A DNA stretch of 64,000 bases from Cyclaneusma minus (lineage: Eukaryota > Ascomycota > Leotiomycetes > Marthamycetales > Marthamycetaceae), in assembly GCA_037179335.1 (NCBI GenBank), contig JAKZHN010000005.1:868001-932000 (forward strand), in the 5' to 3' direction. Position 1 is the stretch's first letter. Every line of letters starts with the position of its first letter. The notes below the pieces were generated by a model. The model was not told the origin of the DNA, did no database searches, and saw only the letters and a list, made by a program, of their open reading frames with translations. Positions 45,379-58,589 of the stretch are shown here, in pieces. Made by a program: the position numbers and the translations under genes.

Positions 45379-47502
45379 GGTGGTATTGAGGAGAGCTTCC
45401 GGATGGATGGAGGGGGACTGGAAGTAAAAGAGTGGTGCGTATATTGCAGATCTCCAGTATAGATATTTTCCCCTTGTCTTGAACGTTTTACAGTTCATAA
45501 CATAGAACTGGGGCCAGTCGGACCAGGAAATTAGAGAATGGTCAAGAGATTGCAGCAAGGTGAAATGAAAAACAACATGAGTCTATCCACACTCACAGAT
45601 CACTTGAAGATCTCCTTCGACAGTTCGCCTTGCGCCCAAAAAAACCAGAAAAATACTCCCTCGCTTCGGCACATAAGCACGATTGCGCAGCATTCTTTCA
45701 ATTCCGACTGAGACACACTGGTTCGCTGGTGTGATGGTATGGGGCTTGACTCGCCAGCGCCCATCCTAGCCGCAAGGCTCTCAGTTCGACCACGACAGAA
45801 GCCCATTAAATTGGCCCCCCTTAATTGGGGAACTCGATCGGAAAGCAAAAGCCCATTGCGGAGGACTTTTCTTCCTGCTCGTCCACGGTATTCGACACCT
45901 TGGATTGGCAGTTTCTTTTGCCATTTTTTGGTCTGATATTTTGTCTTGATATTTTGTCTTGATGTTTGGTTTTCATTTTGTTCGAGGTCTATCTCAGATG
46001 TCTGAGTCTAAAGCAGTCAGTCCTAAGATCCGCAATAAATCCAATCTGCTACAATTGTTCATCTCAATCTTGAGAGGCATTAACTTTGCCCTGCAACCCC
46101 ATCTCTTCCAGTCCGCGGGGCTGCCGACATGGTAGCAGATGGGACGGAGGAGGAAGTTGGCAAGAGGCAGGGGAGGGGATCGAGAACGCAACGTTCATCG
46201 TGGGTTAGAGGATCAAAATTCGCAATCTCCCATCATGTGCCAACTGGACCTTCTCGCATCGATGCGCCGTGATGGAGGTCTTTCTCGCTCCAATTTTGAT
46301 AGCATTCCAAAAAGCTCTCGTCTCGAGAAAACCGTTGTTAATTTTTCAGCCTTTTGTCGATACCCCAAAACCTTCTCGTCGCCAAACCCATACGACAAAT
46401 CTTCCAAAATCGACAGAGTATCTTCCGGCAACATGAATCAGGTGACTAAATCACGGCTTTTTCTTTTGTTGCACATCAACCAATCCCCCCCCCCTCGTCC
46501 CCCTGGGACTACCTCTGCCAGAGACATCTGTTTTTCACACCACGTCCGCAAATCAGATCCGTTTTCAGTGCTTCTGGGTGCCCTGAATAGCTCTTGATTA
46601 TCATTTCTAGCTGGTTGATTCATTTCGTGCTTCGTAATGCGCGGTTTGACTTTTTCGAATATGGCAACGCAAGAAGCAATACGGTAGGGCGTAGGACATC
46701 GACGTCTCATCCCCAACCACTCCACCTACCACACAAATCATATCCCATCACAATCCCCACCCCATCACCCCACAAAACGCAACAATCCTCCATCTCCCTC
46801 CAGCCCAACATCATCGCACCTCGTCCTCGCAAATCCCCCAACTCCAAATCGTCCTCCGTATTCGCACCCCGCATCCGCACGCGGAGCCGGAGCATCCTCC
46901 CCGATCGCACACCCCCATCCCCAGATCCTCAGAACCCGCCAGTGCAGCTTATCCCAAATTTAGGATACCTTAACTGGGTTTCAGGGAACCCATGCTACTG
47001 TTCCTACTGGCTGGAACTCGTGTCCGGATTCTTTGCGATGTGCAACAAAATGTTTGAAATATCGATGTAGGGCGGAGACGGGGAGCGTGTCCGGAGTGGA
47101 AGTGCCGTTGGCCGGCTTCCATAGAAAGGAACAAACACTTGACGGACAGCTGGTGTGTAAAGGCGCATCTTGGTTTGAGATCAGTCGGCGAAAAGCAAGT
47201 TAAATTCCCGGGTATAGTTTTGAATGGCTAGTCACAGATATGATGTTATAACGGTGGGTATCTTATGCAATTTGGACCCGTCTTGGACCTAATAAGCCAT
47301 GAGACAGAAATCTGCCTTTTAATTTGTGTTCACGACCAAATAGGAGATTCTGGATTCATTTGACTTCACATTCGACTTCAGATTCGACGAGAAATCCGCG
47401 AAAATCCACTGATTAAGAACTATAAATGATATAGCGCCTAGAATCATGCTTACACGCTCAAGTTTTCCTCCCAACCCGCACAAAACCTTAGCAAAATCAA
47501 AA
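45379..47502. other. 2.1-kb intergenic, no secure gene
   Basis: This lies between convergent ends. A 73-codon minus frame at 46213-46434 (starting MLPEDTLSILEDLSYGFGDE) has protein-like text and is the best candidate for a small gene, but it has no other support. AT-rich parts occur at 45920-46000 and 47200-47430. Confidence 0.45.
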
Positions 47503-50381
47503 TCAAAGAATCAGAAACAAAAGAATCGCTACAAAAGCCCCCATTTGCCACATCCAACTGTCTGGCGATATAGACCTCGCCCCACCCGTAGCCTGAGCAG
47601 GCTCACTCCCGCTCGCCGTCGCGCTAGCCTGGCTGCCGCTACCGGCAGCAGCGGTAGCCTGGCTGCTGCTACCCGCAGCAGCCGTAGTCCCCTCCGGCTG
47701 CGTACTCTCCTTCGACACACTCGTAAAACTCGAGCTCGACGGCGCTGGCGAAGCCGCCGGCGTCCCGGGTGTCACGGTCGCGCTTCGCGTCCCCGGAGCC
47801 TCAGGCACAGGAACCGCCGTCGGCACCGCGGCCGCCGCTGCAACATGTACCATGCTACAGAAGCTCAAGAAAGGTTGGAATTCCGGATATACGTAAGATT
47901 GCAGAGAATCATCACTTTGGCTGACGGAATGGGCGGCAGCGCAGGCTTGGCATGCGTTGAGGTCGAGCGAGAAGGCGGAGGCGGCGGAGCAGAGAGCGAG
48001 GGATTTGCCGGTTCGTTGGGCTTCGACGTAGCAATTGTTACATTGAGAGTAGCATACGGCGGGGACGGGATTAGACGCGCGACGCAAGAGAGACCGGACG
48101 AAGATGTTGTAGCTGAGGTCAAAGGCGCGCGGGTCGAGATTGAAATAGCCATAGGGGGGTGGATAGTAGGTTGTGGTGTTTGTGTTGTTGTTAACATAGG
48201 GGGTGAAAGGGGGCGAGGGGATACAATACTGGGGCGAGCAATAGTAGTCGTATGATGGTGGGCCGGCCCAGAGATCGCAGCCCTGGGGTAGGGGTGGGTT
48301 ACAAACAGTTCCGGGCGCGCAACCCCAGGTGTAATTGTCTGGGAAAGGCGTCGGTGCCGTGTATGCCGTATTTTCACTGAGTGTCGGGCAAGCTACTACC
48401 AACGAATTCTGACCAGATTCAGACACGGTGTAAGTGGCTGTTTCCTGAGGCAGCTGAGGAGCAGTGACGGTGGATAATGCTGTTGTTTGAGATGAAGTCT
48501 CTGTGACGGTGGATAATTCCAACGTCTGAGGCGGAACGAAAGTCTCGGTGACTGTTTGGTCAGGATTCGACGAGACTTCGGTGATTGTCTGCCCGGGAAG
48601 CAGAGAAGTGGATTCCGAGACTATTGTTTCAGAATCTGTCAGGGTAGTAAGTGAGCCCGAGATACTCTCCACTTCTGTCACCGGAATGGTGAAGTTTTGA
48701 CCAGACTGTGTGATAGTGTAATTCATGCCCGGGGTAGTGGTTGAATTAATAGTATAGTAATTCGTGACATCGACAGAATCAACTAGGGTTGATTGAATTG
48801 TATGATAATCCGTGACATCGACAGAATCGACTAGAGTTGACTGGGTATAAATAATAGACGTAGAAGTCACGTAAATTACGGAAACCAGAGTTGTTTCAGA
48901 GGTAGCTGTGGATATCTCATCAAATATCGAAGTACTCGTACTATCGAATTCTGATATTGAGGTCGTCGTTGTCAGCAAAACCAAGGTAGAACTTGCCGTT
49001 ATGAGATCTGTCTGGATCGTGCTCGTGTACAAAATATCTATAACGGTGGAATTCACTGTAATTGGGTTGAGGATAGTCGAATTTGATGTAAAGAGCTCCG
49101 TGGTGGTCGAATTTTCTTGAATTGGGTTTATAATGGTCGAATCTGAGGTGACAAAATTTGTGACGGTCGAATCGACTGTAATTGGGTTTGTTATCGTCGA
49201 ATCTGAAGTGAAGAAATTTGTGACGGTCGAATTCGTACTATACAGCTCCGTGGTGGTACTTTGTAACGTCGCTATATCAGTTATGGTCGAAGTACTAGTT
49301 ATGGTGGCCTGCGAGGTTAGTCTCAGGGTACTGCTGGCGGTATAAAGTTCTGTGGTAGTGCTGCTCGCAGTTAGGACGTCGGTTGTCTGGGTAGTGTAAT
49401 AAACGGTGTCTATTTCGGTGGAATCTGTTGTAATTGTGCTAGTCACGGTGGAATCGACTGTGTAGAGTTCTGTGACTGTGGAATTCACGGTGAACAGGGC
49501 GGTCGAAGTAGTGCTTAAAATTGCCGTATTTGTCAGCGTCGTCGTTTCCACGGATGTTAGCGTATTGGTCGTGCTAGCTTGGAAGGTCTGAGTCGCTGTT
49601 GTGCTGGCTTGGAAGGTCTGCGTATTGGTCGTGCTAGCTTGAAAAGTCTGAGTCGCTGTCGTGCTAGCTGGAAAAGTCTGAGTCGCTGTCGTGCTAGCTT
49701 GAAAAGTCTGCGTGCTTGTCGTGCTAGCGTATACTGTTGATATAGAAGTCACGTAGGAAGTCACGGTCGCCAGGGATGTCACAGTAGAAGTCGTAGAAAT
49801 CACTCGAGTCGTCGTCGACGTTGTGGTGGCGGGAACAACCGATGTGCTTGTCGAAGTGACAGCGTTGCAAGATCCAGGAGACGAGCCATCGCCGGCATTG
49901 TCCTGCGCGGATTCCTGCCAGTAATTCGACGGGGTGGTGGGCACACTGATATCACAGTATCCTTTGGCCGTCCCATTGTTCATCTGATTGTATCCAATTT
50001 GGCCAGAGGGACAACAGAAATGGTTTCCGGAGGCGGTGACATGCCACAGAGACCAAGCCGAGTCGGCACAGACTTGGGGATTTGCGCCCTCGACGGCTCC
50101 TCGACAATCTGGGTTGCTGGCAGGACAGCAAACAGGCACTTCGCCATTGCCGACGACGGTGCCGCAGTTCAGACTGGTCGGACAGCATGCGCCGGCGTAG
50201 TTCCCGCAAACAGAGGATCCAGTTGTGCAGGTTGAAGAGTTGCTTTGGAGGGACCATCCCATTCGAGTGACATCGCAGTCTAGAAACCTGGTCAGTAATC
50301 ATGAGTGGCAAAGAGGGTTCGGAATATGAACTTACTGCCGGTCGATGTCGTGCCGTAGACGGTGGTCGTGGCGACTGACAT
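47503..50381 (-). CDS. Cys-rich, Ser/Thr-repeat cell-wall/GPI-type protein (940 aa)
   Basis: Exons 50381-50336 and 50279-47503 (GTAAGT to CTAG, phase 1). After a short N-terminus comes a Cys-rich module (about residues 16-125: CGNYAGACCPTSLNCG, VCCPASNPDCRG, HFCCPSGQIGY). A Ser/Thr-only stalk of about 480 residues follows: six 10-residue units of the ASTTATQTFQ type, then STVTELYT/DSTVT-type repeats. A second Cys-containing region (about 645-800, CSAASAFSLDLNACQACAAA), a Ser/Ala/Gly-rich linker and a hydrophobic C-terminus (MGAFVAILLFLIL) complete it. The layout is that of an O-glycosylated wall protein with a GPI signal. However, no N-terminal signal peptide is visible with this start, so an upstream exon is probably missing. 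Confidence 0.8.
49560..49735 (-). repeat. 30-bp coding tandem repeat, about 6 units
   Basis: DNA units of 30 bp encode (A/P)STT(A/N/S)TQTFQ decapeptides. The units are nearly identical at the base level, so the number may vary between strains. Confidence 0.85.
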
Positions 50382-50948
50382 TTTGAGATGCTGCAGAGTA
50401 GCCCTGCTACCTCAAAATGATGTCTTGCTTCTGGAAAATATAATACGCCTCGCAGTCGCGAAGCAAGGAAGCAGAATCTTGCTCGTCGACGTGGATGACC
50501 ATCAGCGTAGAAAGCTGCAAAGTCGGAGTTGCCTTGCAACCTTTGGGAACAAAGACATGAGTACCGAGACCAACCACAAGTCCCGTTCTTTATCTCCGTC
50601 TGTGGCCCTCAATGACAAACAGGCCAAGATATCCCGAGGACGCGGTGATGAAATGAAACAAAGAAAACTTACCAGCTAAACCTCTGCAAACACATTTTCG
50701 CACTGCGAAGATAGAAAGCGACGACATGTTCTTTGACACTCGCTCATCAACTCTCCATTCGCGTTCCTTTGCGCCCACCGCTCACCGACACTTCAGTGGA
50801 AAGCTTGAGACCCGTCTAGGAATACAGTGAAAAGTAAATGCTATTCAATGCTAAGTCTACTCTCGCTTGGTGACATGAAACATGAATCATAATTCCAATG
50901 CCGAACAGAAGTGCAAGGGATATGCTCGACAATTGCTTTCTCAACCAC
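50382..50948. other. Intergenic with possible upstream exon of the wall protein
   Basis: A minus-strand ATG near 50727 followed by 55 nt and a GTAAGT donor (50672) could be an untranslated or coding leader exon of the wall protein, although the phase does not match the known second ATG. Otherwise empty. Confidence 0.35.
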
Positions 50949-52259
50949 TCATCCAGTAGTATCCATCTCCTCATCGCTACTAGTACCGCTTGAACTAGTT
51001 TCGTCATCTTCTTCCTCGTCTTTCGACAACTCGAGGTCACTCGAAATAGTGTCGTCTTCCGAGTCGTCATCCGAGCCGCTGCCCTCCTCGTCATCCGAAT
51101 CGCCCGAATGAATCTCGCCCTCCTCGTCAGAAGACTCCTGTCTTTCGTTTTTTAGTGGTAGGTCCTTCTTGTTCATCCGAAGGTAGTGCTTCTCGAGTAG
51201 AAAGTTCTTCATCAGGGTCTTCGCGGCAGAAAGAGGTATGGCGTATATGGTTGGGAATTCCATGATTGTGCGTCCTTTCAAGATCATTCCGAGAGTATCT
51301 TCAGGCTTGGTGGGAATGAGAATTGTAGGGACAGAGGACGGCGTATGAGTTCGATGGACGAAAAGGATATGGCTGGGTGGCTCTGGATTCGACTCCTCGG
51401 CATCGTCGGACTGGTTGCTCCCCGACGTACCACTGAAATCCCAGGACGAGTCAGGTTTCTGTATGGGAGTAAGAGACGAAAGTTCGAATAGCAAATGTCG
51501 TGGCCACTGCTTGTTACTCTTTTTTCTTGCTTTTCGTTCACGAAGCCAGAGTTTCTCGTTCTCAATTCTCCTCTTCTCCTTCCGCCGTTCCTCGTCGCTC
51601 ATCTTCTCTCGCCTGTCCCACTCAAGCGCGGAGCCAAAACCTTTGCCCAGAGGGGTATTGTCTAGAATCTTGCCCAGAATCCTTCTCTTGCTTCCGTCCT
51701 CGTTCATGATCATCCACTCGACGGTCCAGTTGATGCACTTTACACTCCTGCTCCAATTCGTCGTGTTCTCCTTATTCCGCTGCATGCCTTTCGGCGCATG
51801 CTCCACTCGTGTGTTCGTCTTGCGTAAAGACACCAACACTGGCTCCTCCCCTCTCCTCTGCCTTCTCGGGCCCTTCTTCGATCTCACGCCTCTTCCACCT
51901 CTTTGAGAGCCTTTCCAGGGGCTCGAGCTCTCATCTCTGACACGTTTTCTTGCTGGCTCTCCATCCAACTCGTACTTATCGACAAGCTTCCTCTCGTCGA
52001 CGAGCTCGCGCTTAGCCCACCACCTGTCCCGCTCGATCTTGTGTAGGAAATTGTAGTCGTGGTCGACGCCTTCTGGAGTCTTGAGTTCTTTTGCCGGTTT
52101 GAAAACGGTGGGATCGCGGACGCCGCTACACGAGTTCCAGACTTTGTGGCGCTTGAGGCAGGGCATGGAGCAGGTGCGGGCGCGACATCGCGGGCATGTG
52201 TATTTAGGAGGATTCGTGTGACAGATATTGCAAAGGGAGGAGAGTAAAGGATCTGCCAT
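50949..52259 (-). CDS. BCD1: HIT-type zinc finger protein, box C/D snoRNP assembly factor BCD1
   Basis: One exon of 436 aa from the ATG at 52259. BCD1 (ZNHIT6 in animals) is a nuclear factor needed for box C/D snoRNA stability and snoRNP assembly with Rvb1/2 and the R2TP machinery. The zf-HIT module is complete at the N-terminus: Cys10, 13, 22, 25, 30, 34, His38 and Cys44 in CNICHTNPPKYTCPRCRART and following. Next come the family-typical DPTVFKPAKELKTPEGVDHDYNFL-like block, a basic RG region (GSQRGGRGVRSKKGPRRQRR), a WTVEWMI strand region, and an acidic Ser/Asp/Glu tail. The start with MADPLLSSLC places the finger at position 10 as usual; 22 further in-frame codons upstream look non-coding. 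Confidence 0.9.
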   Translation of the reverse strand: MADPLLSSLCNICHTNPPKYTCPRCRARTCSMPCLKRHKVWNSCSGVRDPTVFKPAKELKTPEGVDHDYNFLHKIERDRWWAKRELVDERKLVDKYELDGEPARKRVRDESSSPWKGSQRGGRGVRSKKGPRRQRRGEEPVLVSLRKTNTRVEHAPKGMQRNKENTTNWSRSVKCINWTVEWMIMNEDGSKRRILGKILDNTPLGKGFGSALEWDRREKMSDEERRKEKRRIENEKLWLRERKARKKSNKQWPRHLLFELSSLTPIQKPDSSWDFSGTSGSNQSDDAEESNPEPPSHILFVHRTHTPSSVPTILIPTKPEDTLGMILKGRTIMEFPTIYAIPLSAAKTLMKNFLLEKHYLRMNKKDLPLKNERQESSDEEGEIHSGDSDDEEGSGSDDDSEDDTISSDLELSKDEEEDDETSSSGTSSDEEMDTTG

Positions 52260-55145
52260 GGTGGTGAGGTGCTGGGGATGTTGTAGCTTCGTCGTGGTAC
52301 GGATCGATTGAGAGGTATGAAGCACGTTGAATCAAAATGTGAAGGAGCTTTCCCTATCGATAAGAGACTGCGCTAGAGCGCGGTTGGCCAGCACATGCAT
52401 AATTTATGCTTGGGATTTATGTCAGCAGGGCTTTACGAGTCAATACGAGGACTCCGCCACTCATCTCCATTTCCTCCACAGCATCGTAAATCGTTAAAAA
52501 GGTGCGGGGCCGTTGTTTCGCGTAGATTTTCGAGAAGAAGAGCACGGTCCCCAAAACCAAGAGTATGGCGCCTCTTCAATAGCCCGAATGAACATGAAGC
52601 TAAAAATGGCAGTCAGATCTTAGGATCATGTTCCCCTATCTCCGTTCTCGAATTCTTGGGTGCGCGGAATTGGGTGCGGAATACAATTACGGATCGCGCC
52701 GTTCCAAGTGAGGGAAAAAAAACTTGAGGTAATTCTCTATCCGCAATAATAACAGACCGTGGGATATTGTCAAGGATGAAAATCTTCAGTGCTCATTCTA
52801 TTATCCCGAGAATTGGTTGGCGTTGCACAGGCTTCGTCGACAAAACTGGCTTCCAATGGGCAGACGGATTATATAGCGATGGTCAACAAGGAGATGAGAT
52901 ACCAGTGTTCTGTTTTCGTTGGATGGTGTTCTAGAAAACCAGGGGAAATTGATCGCCGTTAAGGATCAGTAGTCATGTTTCCAGTAGCCTAATAATGGCA
53001 TATTATCAAGGGATGGAGATTCTGTCAATCATTGAAGTGTCAGATCACCCCGCGATCGGGTAGTCGACGAGCCGTTTGATGGCGTGCAGTTCCTGGATTC
53101 ATAATTAATCAGGGCCCGAATGAAGGGATGCCGCAGGCTTCCAAATTTGATGTCGAAAAGGACCTGAATATGTAGCGTGGCAACCCGATGTCCCTACCTA
53201 CCTAGGCTCTGGTGGCGGCTTCGTGCTAACCGCGTGTAGCGAACGGGGTAGTTTGGCGAAATGCAGGCCTCGGTATCCGCGTTCCTGAGAATAGAATCTC
53301 AGCGGAACAATGCTAAAGTAAGGTACCTTAGGTACTCTGCCGCTGCAGAACCACGGGTCAAAGTCGAGTGGTAGATGGGCCGTTCCCGTGCAAACGAAAG
53401 ACGTTGATATCAAATCTGATATAGACTTCGATATATGCGATATGATGCACCGATACGGCTTGTCATGACAAGGCGTGCGTTTGCTCTCTCCCCAGCCTCC
53501 CATCACATCATCACATGCTGGAGCGTTTCATCGCGTCGGACATAGCATTTGAAGGAGCTGGGTTTGGCCTGCATGAATTGTCGGCCTCTCTCCCCCTCCG
53601 CAGCCCAGTGCATAAAGTAATGTAGATCTTGGGCGGCGTGTGCAACCCGAGGGAAAGACAGGAAGGTGGCTGAGATGCTCATTTGTTCACCGACGCTTTC
53701 TACAAACATCCAGCAATAATAGACGATGATGTCCACCGAGAAGCGAAAGATGGTGTTGCGCCCGCCTGAGGTGCAATTTAGCTGGCAGTTCGCTTGAGGA
53801 GTGCGTCTATTGGAGGCCCGGCTGACACATCCCCGCTTGCCGGCCAAGACCAGAGACACGGCTACCCGCTAACATCAAATCGAGGCAAGTTTCAAATGCA
53901 AAAGCACGCTTGAAGAACTCTGGAAATTTCCTCGACCCGGCAGATCATCGAAGCTTAAAGTGGGCGGGAATAACTTCAATCAGAGAATGTACGCATCTCG
54001 TCGAAGAACGGAGTCGGAAAGTGGGCAACGGCCAAAGCATTGTGCTCGCGGGCAAATGACCGATTGGAACTTGAAGCTGTTGGTTGACATGGCCGGCGAT
54101 ACACATTACGCGTAACACAGCCAAGTTTGTAGTTTGTACGGGAGCACTCACGGCGCCGGGACAGCCTAATCAGCGCCCTCGAGGCTGTCCGGTGGGATAG
54201 GGGCTTGACTCGCTCGACCGCCGGTTACCACTCTTACAAGCTCGCCACCACCAGGCGCCACACGCTTGTTCTCCTCGTGGTGCCCGCGAAGGGGTACCAG
54301 ATCTCATAATGTCTCAGGACAGCCGTTTGAAGAACGGGATGCTGGGATATCACGGCTCAGGGGCCAGTCAAACGACTGGATTGGAACATACGAGGGCACG
54401 GAAAGAGGCCACCCCGCAGCCTGTGGTCGCTGTCGGCGCGGCATTGACGGTGAGTGACGATTCCTCTTTTCTTGTCCGCCCATCTCCTCCATCAGGACAT
54501 GAGCGTTTCATCTGTTTCACAAGTCGTCGAGCGATCAGCCAGTCGCCCGCGCCTAGCAGCGCAGTCCGGCCAGCCTCGAGAGTTTTACCACACACACGGA
54601 CAGCACCGCGTGCTGGGAAAATGCCTGGCCACTAGTGCCTGCCATCCCTGTCCGTTTGATCCACCCGCGCGCAGACTACTTCCAAAGGGGGTCCTAGCTA
54701 AGTGACTCGCCCGTATAGTGTCCAAGACCCTGTCCAAGACACAAAGCCAGGCCGCCGGGTGCTGAGACTCTTCTTCTCGCTCCAGTCTTCCCTCTCTTTC
54801 TTCGTTGTCAAATTTCTCCGGGTACCCTGCGTCCATCTGCTCGCTGCCACTGCACGGTCGGGAGGTTGAGAAGCCTTAGCTGTGAAACCACGGCCATCAA
54901 TCCAGATAAGCCAAACACTGAGCCCTCGCTGCCAGTCTATGTCGCCAGTCCAACAACGCGCCCAAGGCAGCCGCTCTTTTCGACCACACCGAGTTCGACA
55001 CTCGCTTCTCAACAAACAAGCCATTGAAAGTACGCTGCCGGCCACAAGGACTTTTGAATCGATCTCCATCGTCTTCTCTTCGCTACGCCGACGCGCTTGA
55101 CCTCTCACCCTACCCTCTGTCAACAACACTCATACTACCGCCAAC
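52260..55145. other. 2.9-kb intergenic, no secure gene
   Basis: This is the shared upstream DNA of divergent BCD1 and the DENN-type gene. Frames up to 118 codons (53503-53859 minus) and 108 codons (54309-54635 plus) lack any support. The 300 bp before 55146 is rich in CT and TC, as expected for a 5' leader. Confidence 0.5.
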
Positions 55146-58039
55146 ATGGGTCCATCTCTGAACAGCTACTCTTCGTTCCGTCCGAGGACCAGCGACCGCC
55201 CTGTCACTCAGCATGACAACGACCAGTCGCTTATGATTCCGAGCAGGACCTCTTCTCTCCACTCACGCATCACCCAGCCCATTCCGACGACTCTGAATGC
55301 CAAGCCACAGCAGCGGACACCCAAGACCCTCACGCATGCCTACATGGTGTGTGGTGTAGGGCGAGAACCATCGCAATGGGTGAAGGCGCCAGCACCGTCT
55401 CAGGGCAAGATTGGACACATGAAGGGAGCAGTAGGCCAGTTCTGGCTTCCAGAGATCTTGGGAAGCAGCCCGCGCTTGGAACAGGACAACGAAATCGCCC
55501 GGGCTCTGCACTCAGCAATGCGCGTAAGTTTTTGAGTTGCGAGTAAATGACTCAGGACAAGCTTCAACTAACGATTCTCCAGGCTTGTTTCCCTCACGAT
55601 GTTGAGATCTGCACAGGCCGCAGTCAACCACACTGTGTGCACCATGCTTTCGTCCTCCAGCAAGATTCGGCTTCGACTTTGTATGGTATTGCTCTTCGCG
55701 TTTGGTCGAGAGCCGATGAGAAACGCGCCGAGACCATTCGCGATCTGCGCAAGAGGACCGAGACCGACTTTTACGATAACGCCGATGAGACATACTGGAT
55801 CCCGTATTGCTTGTCCTTCCTCTCACGATACCCTTTGTACAACCTCCTTGGCGACTACCTTCGTGGCATGTGGATTCACTGGAACAAGGCTACTAACCTC
55901 TTCCACGCTGAAGAGGTGTCCCGTATCTTGAGCTTCCCAGCACCCAGGTTGAACGATCTAGTCCGCATTGACATGAAGGATTACGCCTTGTGCTACCAGT
56001 TCCCTTCCTCTCCCACCGGTTTCCAGAACTTCGCTATGTGGCCGTTATTTTCTTGCTTGTCTATTCCCAACATCGTGGGTGTCGTTGAGGCTGCACTCTC
56101 TCCAACTCGCCGTATCGTCTTCGTCAGCCACTACCCCGCAATGCTGACTGTTGCTGCCGAGACCATTCGATTCTGTGTCCGTGTCTATGAGTGGAGTGGG
56201 CTTTACGTTCCGGTCGTACACGCACGACATGCAAAAGAACTCGTCCAGGAACCTGGTCCATACATTCTCGGTATCACAGCAGAATGTCGGTCGCTTTTCA
56301 CTGCCCCGAATGACGCCTTGGTTGTCGACTTGGACCGCAATTTCGTTCTTACGTCCAGCCCACCATCTGCCTTGAGCCCTGGACAGCGGGCCAAGATGGT
56401 CACCCGTTTAACACAGGCGCTTAATGGCGATGTCACCCCAACAGGCGCACCCCAACACCTTCGATCAGCGTACGGCGGAGGCAAGCTTGTCCCGGCAGGT
56501 CAAATTATCGTCATGCGTGGTGAGGTTGAATCCATTCAGGATCCAGCCTGGTGGAACCAAGATGGCGTTATGTCTGTTATGGACCACGTATGTGAGAAGA
56601 TGGGTCGCAACACTGGTATGAAGGCTGTCTTCAGCGGATCAGCAAAGAAGCCTCTTATGACCAAGGTTTCGATGCGACACCTGAACGAGATTGTGCGCGA
56701 GCGAAACCAATACTCCAGAGACGCTCTTGAAGCATGGCAGGATTTCATCAACCTCAAGGGTCGTATGGATACTGAGCTGGGCAAGGTCAGCAAGAGGAAC
56801 AACTTCCTCGTCGAGGAGCTTGAGAGCTGGAAACAACAAGTCAGTGAAGTCGCGAGAATTCTTTCCCTGCAAAACAAATTGCTAACTATTATATAGTTCC
56901 TCAAGTTCCAGACTTTTGCCGAGCAGCTTACTAAGGAGACTCAAGAGCTCAAGGTTAAGATTGAGAATCATAAGCGCGAGAACCGCCGACTTACGACTCT
57001 CATCGAGCAACAAAGAGATGACTCCACTCGGCTTACCAACCGTCTTGCTGGAACCGAGAAGCAGCGTGACGATGCATTGGAGGCTCTTGTCCTTCAGCAA
57101 GAAATTGCTGAGGAACTTGAGCGCGAGCGTAAGCGCAACAAGAAGGAGTTGGCCGCTCTTCAGCACACCAATGTCAACATGACAAGGCAAAGAGATGAGG
57201 CCCAACGCGTGGTCCTGCACCTCCGCAGCCTCATCAGCGGCCAGACCCATCACATGGAGCATATTGTCCGTACGTTGACCAAGCCAGAGGCCCTCCAGTC
57301 CGAGCTCGAGAATGGATTTGACAGCAATGAGGACTTGGACATTATTGACGAGGAGAAGAGTGACTCCGACCGCCCCAGGCGTCACAGCAGGCTACTTGAG
57401 CAAAGAGAGCTTACCCCTGAAATGGAGGCCGAGATCTACAACAAAAACGCTCTTGCCATCGCTCAAAAGCACAAGAAGCGATTCAGCCGATTGAGCATGG
57501 TCGACGTTGCCGATCGCCACCTCAGAGACAAGACCGACGCTATCGCCCACATCATCCGAAACATTTCGGACCAATGCACCGCTGCCGTCGAAGGTCTCCA
57601 GCTGGCCGCCGACGCCGATTCCGATTCCGGCGGGCGCTCCCGCCAGAACTCCACGGGACAAAGCACCTCCGCCCGCGACCGTGGCCTCTCATACAGCGAC
57701 GACGGTCTCAGCAGCGCCGCGCAATCCGACGCTGGCGGCGAAGAGCAGCACTTAAGCGCTCGTGGCGGCCGAACTTCCAGCTACCCGCCTACGCCGGACC
57801 TCGTTCACCGATCCAGCACCTCCATGTCCATGGCGTCGACTGTCACGTCGCCGGAGCGACAGAGCCAGCAGTACAACATTGCTGATATCCCCACCAAGAT
57901 CGTCGAGCATGAGGACGAGGATGAGGCCTCCAGGGATGCCTATGAGCGCCAAGAAGACGCCATAATCACCAAGGGCCACCACGACAACCTCCTGTCGCGA
58001 CCCGCTGGTGCAAGGATCAGCGCCATCGGCAGCCATTAA
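55146..58039 (+). CDS. DENN (AEX-3) domain protein
   Basis: Exons 55146-55523, 55583-56839 and 56897-58039 (59- and 57-bp introns; ACTAAC and GCTAAC branches; phase 0) give 925 aa. DENN proteins are guanine-nucleotide exchange factors for Rab GTPases in membrane traffic. Residues about 65-160 (AYMVCGVGREPSQWVKAPAP, FPHDVEICTG, FVLQQDSASTLYGIALRVW) look like the upstream DENN part. YWIPYCLSFLSRYPLYNLLG, SIPNIVGVVEAALSPTRRIV and PYILGITAECRSLF with VVDLDRNFV form the central DENN core. LTQALNGDVTP onwards leads into a long coiled coil (about 505-690) and a disordered Ser/Asp/Arg-rich tail ending ARISAIGSH. The Rab partner cannot be told. Family assignment is from memory of the core motifs. Confidence 0.88.
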
Positions 58040-58589
58040 ATCCTGCGTCACTAGTCTACCAATCCTAATCTTCCTTCATCTCTTTCACCCTCGCGGAAAC
58101 GGCCTGTGTCAAAAAAATGTGTACAATTCAGGGAGTTGTCAGGAGTTATTGAAACAGGAGTTGTCGAATTACCCAATCTTGTATTTCTGAACTTTCTGGC
58201 GGCGGATGTCCCTTCGCACCCCTGACTGATACTTTTTATTACTTTCTTGAAACTCCTTCAACGGCCGATGTGCAGTTCTTTGCTTTCCTTGGCTTCTTCT
58301 GGTCTACTTAGTGTTTTTCCCTATTTAGTGACTGACGGACTGAACTGATCCACATGTGTTTCCTTGAACTCACTCTACTTTGTATTCTGCGATGGGAGGC
58401 TTTGGAAGTCGAGCGATTCCGACGATTGCGTGAGGATTGTTATGTACATGTTCTGTAGTCTATATAGCCCTTTTTTTATGTTTAGTCTTGGCAAATACCC
58501 TCGTTTTCTACTTTTCATCGTCATCTTTGGGCTTTGCGCTTTGAGAAAATTGAAAACTGAGGTGACTTGTGATTTTCTTGATATGAAAT

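Noticed and set aside
47446..48255. 269-codon plus-strand frame inside the wall-protein gene
   Set aside because: Arg/Gly-rich antisense of Ser/Thr/Pro codons; the minus-strand frame is clearly real.
53503..53859. 118-codon minus-strand frame
   Set aside because: No recognisable features and no promoter or splice support.
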